64,000 nucleotides of DNA from UBA4363 sp002393965 (GCA_946542925.1 CAMNLA010000006.1:124001-188000), one strand, 5' to 3'; shown: positions 31,989 through 41,583, numbered from the stretch's first letter. Translations and numbers: made by a program. The notes: generated from the sequence alone by a model not told the origin.

Positions 31989-33518
31989 ATGGCAGATAGC
32001 AAAAAAATCAAGACAGCGCTTGTTTCTGTTTTCCACAAGGACAACAAATTAGAACAGATTATAAACAAACTGCATGCAGAGGGAGTCTCTTTTATTTCTA
32101 CAGGAGGGACAAAAAAATTCATTGAAAGTCTGAATATCCCTTGTCGTTCTGTTGAGTCCCTAACTACCTACCCATCTATTTTGGGCGGACGGGTCAAAAC
32201 ACTCCATCCAAAAATATTCGGAGGAATACTTGGTCGCCGAGAAAATGAATCTGACCGGGAACAGATGAGTCAGTATGAAATCCCAGAAATTGATTTGGTG
32301 ATTGTTGACCTTTACCCGTTTGAACAGACAGTAGCCGATGGCGCGACAGAGCAGGAAATCATCGAAAAGATTGATATTGGAGGCATTTCGTTGATACGAG
32401 CTGCGGCAAAGAATTTTGCAGATGTGATTATTGTCGCAAGCCAGGCTCAATATGCACCGATGTTGCAACTTCTGGAAGAGAAGGGGGCGATTTCAAATAT
32501 GGAAGATAGAAAGTGGTTCGCAAAGGAGGCATTTGCGGTATCTTCTGCTTATGACTCTCATATCTTTAATTGGTTTGACAAGGGATTTGATTCAGCATTT
32601 CGATTCCCAGTCAATGGGGTGAAACATCTGCGCTATGGAGAAAATCCTCATCAGAGCGGATCTTTCTATGGGGCTTTTGATGATCTGTTTGTGCAAATTC
32701 ATGGGAAAGAGATCTCTTATAATAACATCTTGGATGTTGATGCTGCTGTGGCATTGATATCAGAGTTTCCTGATGATATAACGTTTGTTATCATGAAGCA
32801 TAACAATGCTTGTGGTGTCGCCACTCGTAAAACGTTGATAGAAGCATGGAAGGCGGCCCTCGCAGGAGATCCGGTCTCTGCATTTGGCGGTGTTTTTGTC
32901 ACGAACGCTAAGATAGATAAGGACTCAGCAGAAGAAATCAACAAGTTGTTCTTCGAGATTCTTATTGCTCCTGGATTTGATGAGGATGCGTTGGAGATTC
33001 TTGAACAAAAGAAAAACCGTATTCTCCTCATTCAAAAACAGAAGTGCCTTGCAAAAAAACAATGTCGTTCCGTTTTAAACGGAATGCTTGTTCAAGATCG
33101 AGATATGTCAATCCAAACAGAATCAGATTTGGAGCCTATGACTCAGAAGAGTCCTACTCCGTCAGAAATAAAGGATATGCTTTTTGCAAATAAAATCGTA
33201 AAGAATTCAAAGTCAAATGCCATCGTCCTTGCAAAGAACGGACAACTTTGCGCTTCTGGCGTAGGACAAACTTCTCGAGTTGACGCATTGAAACAGGCAA
33301 TAGAGAAGGCAAAAACTTTTAACTTTGATTTGAATGGAGCCGTAATGGCTAGCGATGCATTTTTCCCTTTCGGAGATTGTGTGCAATTGGCGCATGAGGC
33401 TGGTATCACGGCAGTTATACAACCAGGAGGGTCTGTTCGTGACCAGGAATCAGTAGATTATTGTGACAAGCATGGGGTCGCAATGGTAAAAACGGGAACG
33501 CGTCACTTCAAACATTGA
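31989..33518 (+). CDS. purH: Bifunctional AICAR transformylase / IMP cyclohydrolase
   Basis: Catalyses the last two steps to IMP. The 509-residue protein most likely starts at ATG 31989 (MADSKKIKTALVSVFHK), which matches the family N-terminus; in-frame ATGs at 31953 and 31971 come from the inserted repeat. The N-terminal MGS-like cyclohydrolase domain covers about 1-150 (FISTGGTKKFIESL, VKTLHPKIFGGIL, IDIGGISLIRAAAKN). The transformylase domain follows, with the catalytic KH in MKHNNACGVA and SDAFFPFGD near the end. A K/Q-rich stretch near 345-375 looks like a lineage-specific insert. Confidence 0.95.
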   Translation: MADSKKIKTALVSVFHKDNKLEQIINKLHAEGVSFISTGGTKKFIESLNIPCRSVESLTTYPSILGGRVKTLHPKIFGGILGRRENESDREQMSQYEIPEIDLVIVDLYPFEQTVADGATEQEIIEKIDIGGISLIRAAAKNFADVIIVASQAQYAPMLQLLEEKGAISNMEDRKWFAKEAFAVSSAYDSHIFNWFDKGFDSAFRFPVNGVKHLRYGENPHQSGSFYGAFDDLFVQIHGKEISYNNILDVDAAVALISEFPDDITFVIMKHNNACGVATRKTLIEAWKAALAGDPVSAFGGVFVTNAKIDKDSAEEINKLFFEILIAPGFDEDALEILEQKKNRILLIQKQKCLAKKQCRSVLNGMLVQDRDMSIQTESDLEPMTQKSPTPSEIKDMLFANKIVKNSKSNAIVLAKNGQLCASGVGQTSRVDALKQAIEKAKTFNFDLNGAVMASDAFFPFGDCVQLAHEAGITAVIQPGGSVRDQESVDYCDKHGVAMVKTGTRHFKH

Positions 33519-33563
33519 TTTTAAAAGGAAATAATTAAGCAACAAAGAAATAAAATTAACTAT

Positions 33564-34595
33564 ATGGGACTTTTTTCAGGACTTCTCCCTTATACGCAGG
33601 AAATTGCTATAGATCTCGGAACGGCCAACACAATCATTATGTGTAATGATAAAATTGTCGTAGATGAACCGTCTGTTGTGGCCCTTGACCGCAGGACTGA
33701 TAAACTAATTGCAATCGGGGAACAGGCACGTCAGATGCATGGTCGAACACACGAAAATATACGTACGGTCCGCCCGTTGCGTGATGGTGTCATTGCTGAC
33801 TTCTATGCTGCAGAACAGATGATTAGAGGTATGATAGGTATGATAAACAATAAACCCCGATTGTTTACTCCTGCACTTAAGATGGTTGTTTGTATTCCTT
33901 CTGGGTCAACAGAAGTTGAGATTCGTGCTGTTCGTGACTCTTCAGAACACGCGGGGGGACGTGATGTTTATATGATTTATGAGCCAATGGCTGCTGCAAT
34001 AGGTATCGGTATTGATGTTGAGGCTCCAGAAGGAAATATGATAGTTGACATTGGAGGAGGAACGACAGAGATTGCCGTAATTTCGCTGGGGGGAATAGTT
34101 TCTAATAAGTCAATTCGTATTGCCGGAGACGATCTTACGGAAGACATTATTGATTACATGGGACGTCAGCATAATATTCGAATAGGAGAGCGAACGGCAG
34201 AACTGATTAAAATTAATGTTGGTGCAGCCCTTACTGATTTAGAAGATGCGCCAGATGATTATATTGTTCACGGACCAAATCGAATGACTGCTCTCCCTTT
34301 GGAAGTCCCAGTCTCTTATCAGGAAATTGCTCATTGTCTTGAGAAGTCAATATCGAAAATTGAAGCGGCAGTCCTCAGTGCTCTGGAAGCAACGCCGGCG
34401 GAGTTATATGCCGATATTGTTAAGAAAGGAATTTATTTGGCAGGTGGAGGCGCCCTGTTGAGAGGATTGGACAAGCGTTTGTCCGACAGAATTAATATCC
34501 CATTCCATATTGCAGAAGACCCGTTGCGTGCTGTTGCTCGAGGGACAGGCGTCGCTTTAAAAAACGTTGATAAGTTCAACTTCCTTATGCGATAA
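33564..34595 (+). CDS. mreB: Rod-shape-determining protein MreB
   Basis: Actin-like filament protein that positions the elongation machinery under the membrane. The 343 residues show the actin-fold phosphate loops (IAIDLGTANTIIMCND, then MIVDIGGGTTEIAVISLGG) and the adenosine motif (GIYLAGGGALLRGLD). It is the first gene of the cell-shape block, 45 bases after purH. A strong terminator hairpin separates it from mreC, so MreB can be made in excess over the rest. Confidence 0.97.
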   Translation: MGLFSGLLPYTQEIAIDLGTANTIIMCNDKIVVDEPSVVALDRRTDKLIAIGEQARQMHGRTHENIRTVRPLRDGVIADFYAAEQMIRGMIGMINNKPRLFTPALKMVVCIPSGSTEVEIRAVRDSSEHAGGRDVYMIYEPMAAAIGIGIDVEAPEGNMIVDIGGGTTEIAVISLGGIVSNKSIRIAGDDLTEDIIDYMGRQHNIRIGERTAELIKINVGAALTDLEDAPDDYIVHGPNRMTALPLEVPVSYQEIAHCLEKSISKIEAAVLSALEATPAELYADIVKKGIYLAGGGALLRGLDKRLSDRINIPFHIAEDPLRAVARGTGVALKNVDKFNFLMR

Positions 34596-34631
34596 AGAGT
34601 TGGTAAGGATAGTATAGACAAAATATATTGA

Positions 34632-34668
34632 CCATTAGGAGCAGGTTCTTGGCTCCTAATGGTGTTTT
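34632..34668 (+). terminator. Intercistronic terminator between mreB and mreC
   Basis: CCATTAGGAGC (34632-34642) pairs perfectly with GCTCCTAATGG (34652-34662), followed by TGTTTTAT. Partial read-through would set the MreB:MreC ratio. Confidence 0.75.
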
Positions 34669-34698
34669 ATAGACGAATTCAATAATCAGGTCTTAAAG

Positions 34699-35625
34699 GT
34701 GCGATCGCTCGTTGATTTTTTCATCAAATATGGAATCATCCTTTTTTTCCTTTTGTTGGAAGGGATTTCTTTCTTTTTGGTTGTAAAAAACAATTACTTT
34801 CAACGGAGTAGTTTCTATACAAGCTTCGCAGAAGTGTCCAATCGACTTTTTCTCATTCGGGAGGGTGTCTCTTCTTATTTCCGACTTGGATCAACAAATG
34901 AACAACTTGCCCAAGAGAATGTAGAACTGAGAAATCGTGTTTTTGAGTTGCAGAATCAAGTCCAGATGTTAAAAGGAGGTAACGGATTAAGAACTGTTAC
35001 GATAGAATATCCACAGGTGCTATCCGCTGACTCTGATTCCATTAAAAGAAAGGATCCCAAACTTGAGTTTACTTGCTTTTCTGCTCGCGTAATTAATAAT
35101 ACAACAGGTCATCTGCAGAATTATATCACTTTGAATCGAGGATATTCTGATGGTATTCGAGAAGATATGAGTGTAATTTCGGCAGGAGGAGTGGTTGGAG
35201 TGGTTATGGCTGTTTCAGATCATTTTTCCATTGTCATGCCAGTTCTCAATTCTAAAATGCAGGTTTCTTGTAAAATCTTGGCAGATAAAAAGGTGCAGGA
35301 AAGTTTGGGCAATATAAAGGATATTGGCTCCTTAGTCTGGCCTGGAGGGAATCCGGAATATGCCACGATGACGAATGTTCCCCGACATGTTCCTATAAAA
35401 AAGGGTGATATTGTTGTAACATCTGGATATTCAGACTTTTTCCCGGAAGGAATTCGGGTGGGATCTATTGAGGAGTTCCATCCGGCTGAGGATGATAACT
35501 ATTTTGACATAAAGGTGCGACTTTCTGTTAAATTTAGTGCTTTGGAGTATGTGGAGGTGCTGAATTATAAAAATCGGGCAGAACAGGCGGCTCTTGAGGC
35601 GAAGACAAGAACAGAAGAAAAGTAG
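34699..35625 (+). CDS. mreC: Rod-shape-determining protein MreC
   Basis: Bitopic scaffold of the elongasome. The 308 residues start at GTG 34699. One N-terminal membrane helix (about 10-30, YGIILFFLLLEGISFFLVV) is followed by a coiled coil (about 70-95, LAQENVELRNRVFELQNQV) and the beta-domain (ARVINNTTGHLQNYITLNRG, then SAGGVVGVVMAV). The C-terminal charged tail is typical. It is followed 9 bases later by mreD. Confidence 0.93.
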   Translation: MRSLVDFFIKYGIILFFLLLEGISFFLVVKNNYFQRSSFYTSFAEVSNRLFLIREGVSSYFRLGSTNEQLAQENVELRNRVFELQNQVQMLKGGNGLRTVTIEYPQVLSADSDSIKRKDPKLEFTCFSARVINNTTGHLQNYITLNRGYSDGIREDMSVISAGGVVGVVMAVSDHFSIVMPVLNSKMQVSCKILADKKVQESLGNIKDIGSLVWPGGNPEYATMTNVPRHVPIKKGDIVVTSGYSDFFPEGIRVGSIEEFHPAEDDNYFDIKVRLSVKFSALEYVEVLNYKNRAEQAALEAKTRTEEK

Positions 35626-35634
35626 TAATGCAAG

Positions 35635-36147
35635 ATGAACGCAAATCCGTTACGTTATTTATTGTTTTTTGTTGTACTTGTGTTAGTACAAGTTCTGACT
35701 CTTAACAACGTACATTTGTTCGGATATGCATCTCCATATCTATACATTTGGTTTATCATTTTACTCCCCTATGCTACACCTCGCTATCTTACCCTCTTTT
35801 TGGGATTTTTGTTGGGAGCAATCCTTGATCTTATGAATGCTACACCAGGCATTCATGCTTTTGCAACAACTCTTGCTGCTGGTGTTTCTATTCTTGCTTT
35901 GCCATATTTTATGCCACATGAGGACGAACGAGACAGAGTTCATATTATTCCCTCAATGCGATCTTTGGGAATAGGCGCCTTTGTCAAATACTCCGTCTTA
36001 ATTGTCTTTGTTCATCATTTTGCGCTCTATGCAATAGAGGCATTCTCATTCAACCATTTTTTCCATTTATTTTTTCGTGTCATCGTCTCAACGTTGTTTA
36101 CGCTTTTGTTGATTCTATCATTGGAATATTTTAAGATGAAGCGATAG
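35635..36147 (+). CDS. mreD: Rod-shape-determining protein MreD
   Basis: Small integral membrane partner of MreC. The 170 residues form about five to six hydrophobic segments (for example YLLFFVVLVLVQVLTLNNV, then YLTLFLGFLLGAILDL). MreD is weakly conserved; position between mreC and mrdA settles the call. Start ATG 35635, 59 bases before mrdA. Confidence 0.88.
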   Translation: MNANPLRYLLFFVVLVLVQVLTLNNVHLFGYASPYLYIWFIILLPYATPRYLTLFLGFLLGAILDLMNATPGIHAFATTLAAGVSILALPYFMPHEDERDRVHIIPSMRSLGIGAFVKYSVLIVFVHHFALYAIEAFSFNHFFHLFFRVIVSTLFTLLLILSLEYFKMKR

Positions 36148-36206
36148 ATTGGCTGAGAAAATAGGGAAACATATCAGATAGACAAGAATCACATAATCTA
36201 TGTGCA

Positions 36207-38063
36207 ATGGCAATAGGGAATGACATTCACATTGGTCGTAAGAACGTAATCATCACATTGATGGTTATTGTTTTCGTTGTTTATATTCTTCGTCTTCTTC
36301 AGTTGCAGATATTCGATGAAACATATAAAAATTCTGCTGATAACAATGCCTTCCTTCACAAAACGCGATATCCTGCTCGTGGACTAATTTATGACCGGAA
36401 TGGTAAACTCTTAGTATATAATAAGCCCGCATATGATGTCATGGTCATCATAAATGAAGTTCATGACCTTGATACGATAGACTTTTGTCGGACGGTGAAT
36501 ATTACTAAAGATCAGTTCTGCTCTCTTATTGAGAAGATGAAAAGGCAACCTGGATATACGCCATACACGCCACAACAGCTCATAGCCCAGTTATCTATAG
36601 AAGAATATGCCGTTCTACAAGAAAAACTCTTCCGCTTCCCTGGTTTTTATATTCAGGACAGAACGCTTCGGGAATATACTTATCCTTGCGCCGCACATGC
36701 GTTGGGTTATGTCAGCGAGGTGACTGAGCAGGAGATAGAGGAAAACCCCTATTATAAGCGTGGAGATTACATAGGTCGAAGCGGAATAGAAAAACAATAC
36801 GAAAGTGTATTGTGCGGAATAAAAGGCTATGAAATTCTTCTTCGCGATTCTCGGGGACGTTTAAAAGGAAAATATCAAGATGGGAAATTGGATAGAGCTT
36901 CTGTCTCTGGCAAAAATATACAGTTGTCTTTAGATATTGAACTCCAGCAATATGGAGAGAAGTTAATGCAAAATAAAATTGGCAGCGTTGTGGCAATCGA
37001 GCCTTCAACGGGAGAAGTCCTCGCTTTTGTTGCATCCCCTGCTTATAACCCATCAGATCTTGTTGGTCGCGATAGGAGTAGGAATTTCCCTCTACTAAAT
37101 AAAAATCCGCTTAAGCCATTGCTCGATCGCCCTCTTCAAGCCCGTTATCCTCCAGGATCTACATTCAAAGTCCTTAATTCTCTTATCTTTCAGCACGAAG
37201 GGATAATTACGCCGGCAACTCGTTATGGATGTGCACATGGTTTTTCATACGGAGGCCTACATGTTGGATGTCATGGACACCCATCCCCACTTGACATGCG
37301 CCACTCTCTTCAAACTTCATGTAATGGATACTATTGTCATGGATTGCATGATATGTTAGATACTCATCGACGCAAGTATGGTTCTGTACAAGAAGCTTTG
37401 AATACGTGGAAAAATCATGTGGTTTCATTTGGGTTCGGTTACAAGACAGGTATTGATCTTCCTCATGAAAATAGAGGATATATTCCGAATGCGAGTGTAT
37501 ATGATAAAGTGTATGGAACAAAGGGATGGAGTGGTGTGACAATCATATCCATCGCCATTGGCCAAGGAGAAGTTCTCGCAACGCCGATTCAGGAAGCAAA
37601 TTATGTTTCTGCAATAGCAAACCATGGATGGTGGATAACTCCACATGTTGTAAAGAAAATATATGGAGACACCATTCCATCAAGTCTATTGGAAAAACAT
37701 GTAACTTCTGTGGATCCAAAATTCTTCGATGCGTCAATTGATGGAATGGAAATGGCAGTACAAGGAGGAACTGCGCGTGTCGCACAATTGCCAGGAGTTC
37801 GTGTCTGCGCAAAAACAGGAACGGCACAGAATCCTCATGGGAAAGATCATTCTGTTTTTATCGCCTTTGCACCTCGGGAAAATCCTAAAATTGCCATTGC
37901 TGTTTTCGTCGAGAATGCCGGATTTGGTGCAACATGGGCTGGCCCTATTGCTTCTCTCATGATGGAAAAATATCTTACAGGAGGTATTGCGGATAATAGG
38001 AAATATTTAGAGGAACGTATGGTTAATGCAAATCTGATTCCGACAAATCCAAAGGAACGGTAA
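36207..38063 (+). CDS. mrdA: Penicillin-binding protein 2 (elongation transpeptidase)
   Basis: Cross-links peptidoglycan during lateral growth, partner of RodA. The 618 residues have one N-terminal membrane helix (about 12-33, VIITLMVIVFVVYILRLLQL), a dimerisation/hinge domain (RYPARGLIYDRNGKLLVYN) and the transpeptidase domain. Catalytic motifs: PPGSTFKVLNSL (SxxK), SCNGYYC (SxN), and CAKTGTAQNP (KTG). It is followed by rodA 65 bases later. Confidence 0.95.
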   Translation: MAIGNDIHIGRKNVIITLMVIVFVVYILRLLQLQIFDETYKNSADNNAFLHKTRYPARGLIYDRNGKLLVYNKPAYDVMVIINEVHDLDTIDFCRTVNITKDQFCSLIEKMKRQPGYTPYTPQQLIAQLSIEEYAVLQEKLFRFPGFYIQDRTLREYTYPCAAHALGYVSEVTEQEIEENPYYKRGDYIGRSGIEKQYESVLCGIKGYEILLRDSRGRLKGKYQDGKLDRASVSGKNIQLSLDIELQQYGEKLMQNKIGSVVAIEPSTGEVLAFVASPAYNPSDLVGRDRSRNFPLLNKNPLKPLLDRPLQARYPPGSTFKVLNSLIFQHEGIITPATRYGCAHGFSYGGLHVGCHGHPSPLDMRHSLQTSCNGYYCHGLHDMLDTHRRKYGSVQEALNTWKNHVVSFGFGYKTGIDLPHENRGYIPNASVYDKVYGTKGWSGVTIISIAIGQGEVLATPIQEANYVSAIANHGWWITPHVVKKIYGDTIPSSLLEKHVTSVDPKFFDASIDGMEMAVQGGTARVAQLPGVRVCAKTGTAQNPHGKDHSVFIAFAPRENPKIAIAVFVENAGFGATWAGPIASLMMEKYLTGGIADNRKYLEERMVNANLIPTNPKER

Positions 38064-38128
38064 TCCAAAAAGGATAAGAAGGATGCTTTGTACTTTCTTT
38101 CCAAAGTGAAAACTTGAGTGATGTAAAC

Positions 38129-39628
38129 ATGATACGCAGACAATCGATATCAAATACGGTAGACTGGCCAGCTATTTTCATATATATTCTGCTGATTGCA
38201 ATGGGCGGGATGAGTGTCTTCTGTGCCACATACAATCCGGAACATCCATTAGCAATTTTCGAGTTTGGCCAAAAGGCAGGGAAACAGGTTATTTGGATAT
38301 TATGTTCTGGGGTTATTGCCACTTCTATTCTTCTCATTAACTCACGTATTTGGGAAACTTTTTCTATGATCATTTACACAGCCCTTATCCTATTGCTGAT
38401 TTTAACCATTTTCATTTCTTCAGGTCATAAGGGATCACATTCATGGATTGATATAGGCCCTTTCGCCCTGCAGCCTGCTGAGTTTGCGAAGTTTGCCACA
38501 GCATTAGCTCTGTCACATGTTATCTCGCGTTATGATTTCCATTTAAAGGGTTTTCGTAATTATGCCATAGTCTGTGCCTTATTTCTTCTTCCCATGGTTA
38601 TCATAATAGCACAGAATGAAACAGGATCTGCTCTCGTCTTTTCGTCTTTTTTCCTTGTTCTATATCGTAAAGGCATGCCGGGAGTCTTGTTGTTCCTCTC
38701 GTTTTTAGCCATTGTTTTGTTTATTATTGTCATCAAGTTTGGAGACCCTTTGGCGGAGTCTCTTTCTCAAAATACTTTCTGGTCCTCTTTTGGTTCCATA
38801 GGACTCTTGGTGGCTTGTATTTTGATTTTTCTAACGGTTGTAGGCTTCCTTCTTGTATTTCACCATGATACTGAGTCAGTTTGGTTTCTTATTAAAATAT
38901 TGATTTCTACGATTGTTGTCGCTTTAGCAATTAATTATTTTTTTTCTCTATCCTATTGCTTGTTTGCGATAGCATTTCTTTTATTTGTGTTTGCTTGGTC
39001 CGTCGTTCGAGCTTGGCGAGCGCCTATTTCTTCTTCGATTCGGACTCCGTCTCGTAAATTCTTCTCTTTATTGGCAGTTTTTACTTTATCGGCTACTTTG
39101 TACAGCCAGTCTGCTTCCATGGCATTTAACGTCCTTCAGCCGCATCAACAATCACGTATTCGTGTTGTATTGGGGATGGAAGACGATCCGAAGGGTGCAG
39201 GATACAATGTAAATCAATCGAAAATTGCCATTGGATCTGGCCAGTTTATTGGGAAAGGTTTCTTGAACGGCACACAAACGAAATTGAATTACGTACCGGA
39301 ACAAGAAACAGATTTCATTTTTTGCACCATCGGGGAGGAATTTGGATTTGTAGGATCCTTCTTGGTTTTGTTCTTGTATTTACTTCTCATGATACGCATC
39401 GTACAGATCGCCGAGCGACAGAATGAGGAGTTTAATCAAATTTATGGGTATTGTGTGGCGACAATACTATTTTTTCATTTTGCCATAAATATCGGCATGG
39501 TCATAGGTTTGGCTCCAATTATAGGCATTCCTTTGCCGTTTTTTTCTTATGGGGGCTCTTCTTTATGGAGTTTTACCATCATGCTTTTTGTGTTGTTACG
39601 TTTGGACGCGTCACGACTTGAAAGATAG
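38129..39628 (+). CDS. rodA: Rod-shape-determining protein RodA (SEDS glycosyltransferase)
   Basis: Polymerises lipid II into glycan strands together with PBP2. The 499 residues start at ATG 38129 (MIRRQSISNTVDW); a TTG five codons upstream is less likely. About ten membrane segments are visible. SEDS-family signatures are WIDIGPFALQPAEFAKF, with QNETGSALVF after it, and the C-terminal block GIPLPFFSYGGSSLW. It is longer than proteobacterial RodA (about 370), with extra hydrophobic segments at about 190-310, as in Bacteroidota relatives. The next gene starts 8 bases later. Confidence 0.95.
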   Translation: MIRRQSISNTVDWPAIFIYILLIAMGGMSVFCATYNPEHPLAIFEFGQKAGKQVIWILCSGVIATSILLINSRIWETFSMIIYTALILLLILTIFISSGHKGSHSWIDIGPFALQPAEFAKFATALALSHVISRYDFHLKGFRNYAIVCALFLLPMVIIIAQNETGSALVFSSFFLVLYRKGMPGVLLFLSFLAIVLFIIVIKFGDPLAESLSQNTFWSSFGSIGLLVACILIFLTVVGFLLVFHHDTESVWFLIKILISTIVVALAINYFFSLSYCLFAIAFLLFVFAWSVVRAWRAPISSSIRTPSRKFFSLLAVFTLSATLYSQSASMAFNVLQPHQQSRIRVVLGMEDDPKGAGYNVNQSKIAIGSGQFIGKGFLNGTQTKLNYVPEQETDFIFCTIGEEFGFVGSFLVLFLYLLLMIRIVQIAERQNEEFNQIYGYCVATILFFHFAINIGMVIGLAPIIGIPLPFFSYGGSSLWSFTIMLFVLLRLDASRLER

Positions 39629-39636
39629 AGCATTTT

Positions 39637-40860
39637 ATGGCACTGAACTATATTTGGATAGGATTGTTTGTCGTGGGCATTACGGTGGGCGTTATTCGTC
39701 TGCTATTTGGAAATTACGATGTGATGCCTGCTATGATGGAATCCCTGTTCTCCATGTCGTCAATGGCTTTTGAGATGACGATAGGTCTTACAGGAATGCT
39801 AACCTTGTGGATGGGCATGCTGAAAGTGGGTGAAGATAGTGGATTAGTAGGAAGATTGGCAAAAGTCCTCTCCCCGGTATTAACGAAGTTATTTCCTGAT
39901 ATACCGAAGAACCACCCAGCGTTATCATCTATTTTTATGAATATTTCAGCGAACATGTTGGGATTGGACAATGCGGCGACTCCCATGGGATTGAAGGCCA
40001 TGAAAGAATTACAAAGCCTGAACACCCAAAAGGACTCGGCATCGAATCCGATGATTATGTTCTTGACCATCAATACGTCTGGATTGACCATTATACCGAT
40101 TTCTATCTTGGCATATCGTGCAAAAGCTGGAGCCGCAGAGCCGGCGGATGTTTTTATCCCCCTGTTACTTACTACATTATGTAGTACGATGGTTGGATTG
40201 TTAGTTGTAAGCGTAATACAACGTATTAAATTATGGGATCGAACTTTGTTGTTGACCTTTGGCGCTTTGTTTGCTTTTGTCGGAGGATTATTAATGCTGG
40301 TTCTGCATACAGAAAATATCCAGGATTTTTTTCGTCAGATGACAGCATGTATTCTTCTTGGTGTAATATTAATTTTTGTTGTGTCCGGACTTCGTGCTCG
40401 CTTGAACGTATACGATTCGTTCATAGAGGGAGCTAAAGGAGGATTTGGAATAGCTGTTAGCCTGATTCCATATTGCGTGGCAATATTGGTCGCCATAGGT
40501 GTATTCCGAGCGTCAGGAGCATTAACAATGGTAGAGAATGGCGTTCGGTCTATTGTAGATTTTTTCGGCATAAATAGTGATTTTGTGGGGGCAATTCCAG
40601 TAGCATTGATGAAACCTTTGAATGGAAGTGGAGCACGAGGTATGATGTTGGAGTGTTTTAGTAGTTATGGCCCAGATTCATTTGTGGGACATTTGGCTAG
40701 CATTTTCCAAGGATCAACAGACACAACGTTTTACATTCTAGCAATCTATTTTGGCTCTGTCGGAATCAAAAAATATCGTTATTCGGTGTTATGTGGATTA
40801 GTAGCAGATTTTGCGGGCATACTGGCAGCTGTTTTAATATGTTACCTTTTTTTTGGATAA
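39637..40860 (+). CDS. Fused SpmA/SpmB-type nucleoside-recognition (Gate) membrane protein
   Basis: The 407-residue membrane protein combines two Gate domains. The first half (about 1-190) resembles SpmA (LWMGMLKVGEDSGLVGRLAK, then NISANMLGLDNAATPMGLKA). The second half (about 215-407) resembles SpmB (GAKGGFGIAVSLIPYCVAIL, then MKPLNGSGARGMMLE). In spore-formers SpmA and SpmB act in core dehydration; this organism has no sign of sporulation, so the substrate is unknown. It is the last gene of the cell-shape block, 8 bases after rodA. Confidence 0.88.
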   Translation: MALNYIWIGLFVVGITVGVIRLLFGNYDVMPAMMESLFSMSSMAFEMTIGLTGMLTLWMGMLKVGEDSGLVGRLAKVLSPVLTKLFPDIPKNHPALSSIFMNISANMLGLDNAATPMGLKAMKELQSLNTQKDSASNPMIMFLTINTSGLTIIPISILAYRAKAGAAEPADVFIPLLLTTLCSTMVGLLVVSVIQRIKLWDRTLLLTFGALFAFVGGLLMLVLHTENIQDFFRQMTACILLGVILIFVVSGLRARLNVYDSFIEGAKGGFGIAVSLIPYCVAILVAIGVFRASGALTMVENGVRSIVDFFGINSDFVGAIPVALMKPLNGSGARGMMLECFSSYGPDSFVGHLASIFQGSTDTTFYILAIYFGSVGIKKYRYSVLCGLVADFAGILAAVLICYLFFG

Positions 40861-40901
40861 ATTTCTTTTTTGCTAGGACGAATGAAGAAGGACAGACAAT
40901 A

Positions 40902-40910
40902 GGGGGGGGG
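40902..40910. repeat. G9 homopolymer upstream of the Fur-family gene
   Basis: Nine consecutive G, 42 bases after the SpmAB stop and 212 before ATG 41122, in a 261-base gap without other features. Same length as the tract at 24331. Confidence 0.9.
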
Positions 40911-41121
40911 TAACAACAGAACAGGAATTTCATGACAGAGACGAAATGATTATCCGTGCTTCAACAATTGTTCGTCTTACATATAACTGCCCTTCATGAC
41001 TTATGGGAAACACCAAGAACATCCAGCTAATTCTATGGGGGCTTCTACATTGGTGTCCTTTTCGGTACATAGCGACAATTGGACAAAATAAACGACACAT
41101 TGAAGTCTAAAATAACAGGAC

Positions 41122-41580
41122 ATGAATAAGAAGGAAATGATACTGCGCATGGAACGTAAAGGGGTTAAGCCGACAGCAAATCGTTTGATTGTAGCCTGTG
41201 AATTAAACAATGCCAAGATCCCGTTGTCACTTGCTGACTTGACTGAACGAATCCCACAAATGGACCGGTCAAGCCTTTTCCGTGTCTTGACTTTTTTCTT
41301 ACAACATGATGTAGTTGATTCTTTTGAGGATGGACGTGGAATTATCAACTACGAATTATGCGAAACGGAAGCAGAGTCGTTGCATCATGAAAATCATGTG
41401 CATTTTTATTGTGAGGTATGTCACAGATCCTATTGTTTGAGGGACATTCAAATGATTGATATGGAGAATGTTGCCATGCCTGAAGGTTTTGTCTCTCATG
41501 GTATTTCTTTTGTTATCAAGGGGATATGTTCTACCTGTAAAAAATCGAACGGAGTCAAAAATAGTTTTTCAGGACATTAG
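41122..41580 (+). CDS. Fur-family metal-responsive transcriptional regulator
   Basis: The 152-residue dimeric repressor family (Fur, Zur, PerR). The winged helix includes VKPTANRLIVACELNNAKIP and MDRSSLFRVLTFFLQHDVVD, the usual Fur recognition region. The metal domain has HENHVHFYCEVCH and CSTC, forming the two CXXC structural zinc pairs. The His-rich motif upstream is shorter than in classical Fur, so Zur or PerR are equally possible. It has no operon partner. The palindrome at 22002 in front of the Zn/Cd ATPase is a candidate target (inference). Confidence 0.85.
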   Translation: MNKKEMILRMERKGVKPTANRLIVACELNNAKIPLSLADLTERIPQMDRSSLFRVLTFFLQHDVVDSFEDGRGIINYELCETEAESLHHENHVHFYCEVCHRSYCLRDIQMIDMENVAMPEGFVSHGISFVIKGICSTCKKSNGVKNSFSGH

Positions 41581-41583
41581 ACT

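Noticed and set aside
24331..40910. CRISPR array or tandem repeat loci
   Set aside because: No regularly spaced repeats; the 82-base units are too few and too far apart.
41001..41348. 115-codon minus-strand frame opposite the Fur-family gene
   Set aside because: Antisense shadow of a clear Fur family gene with Zn motifs.
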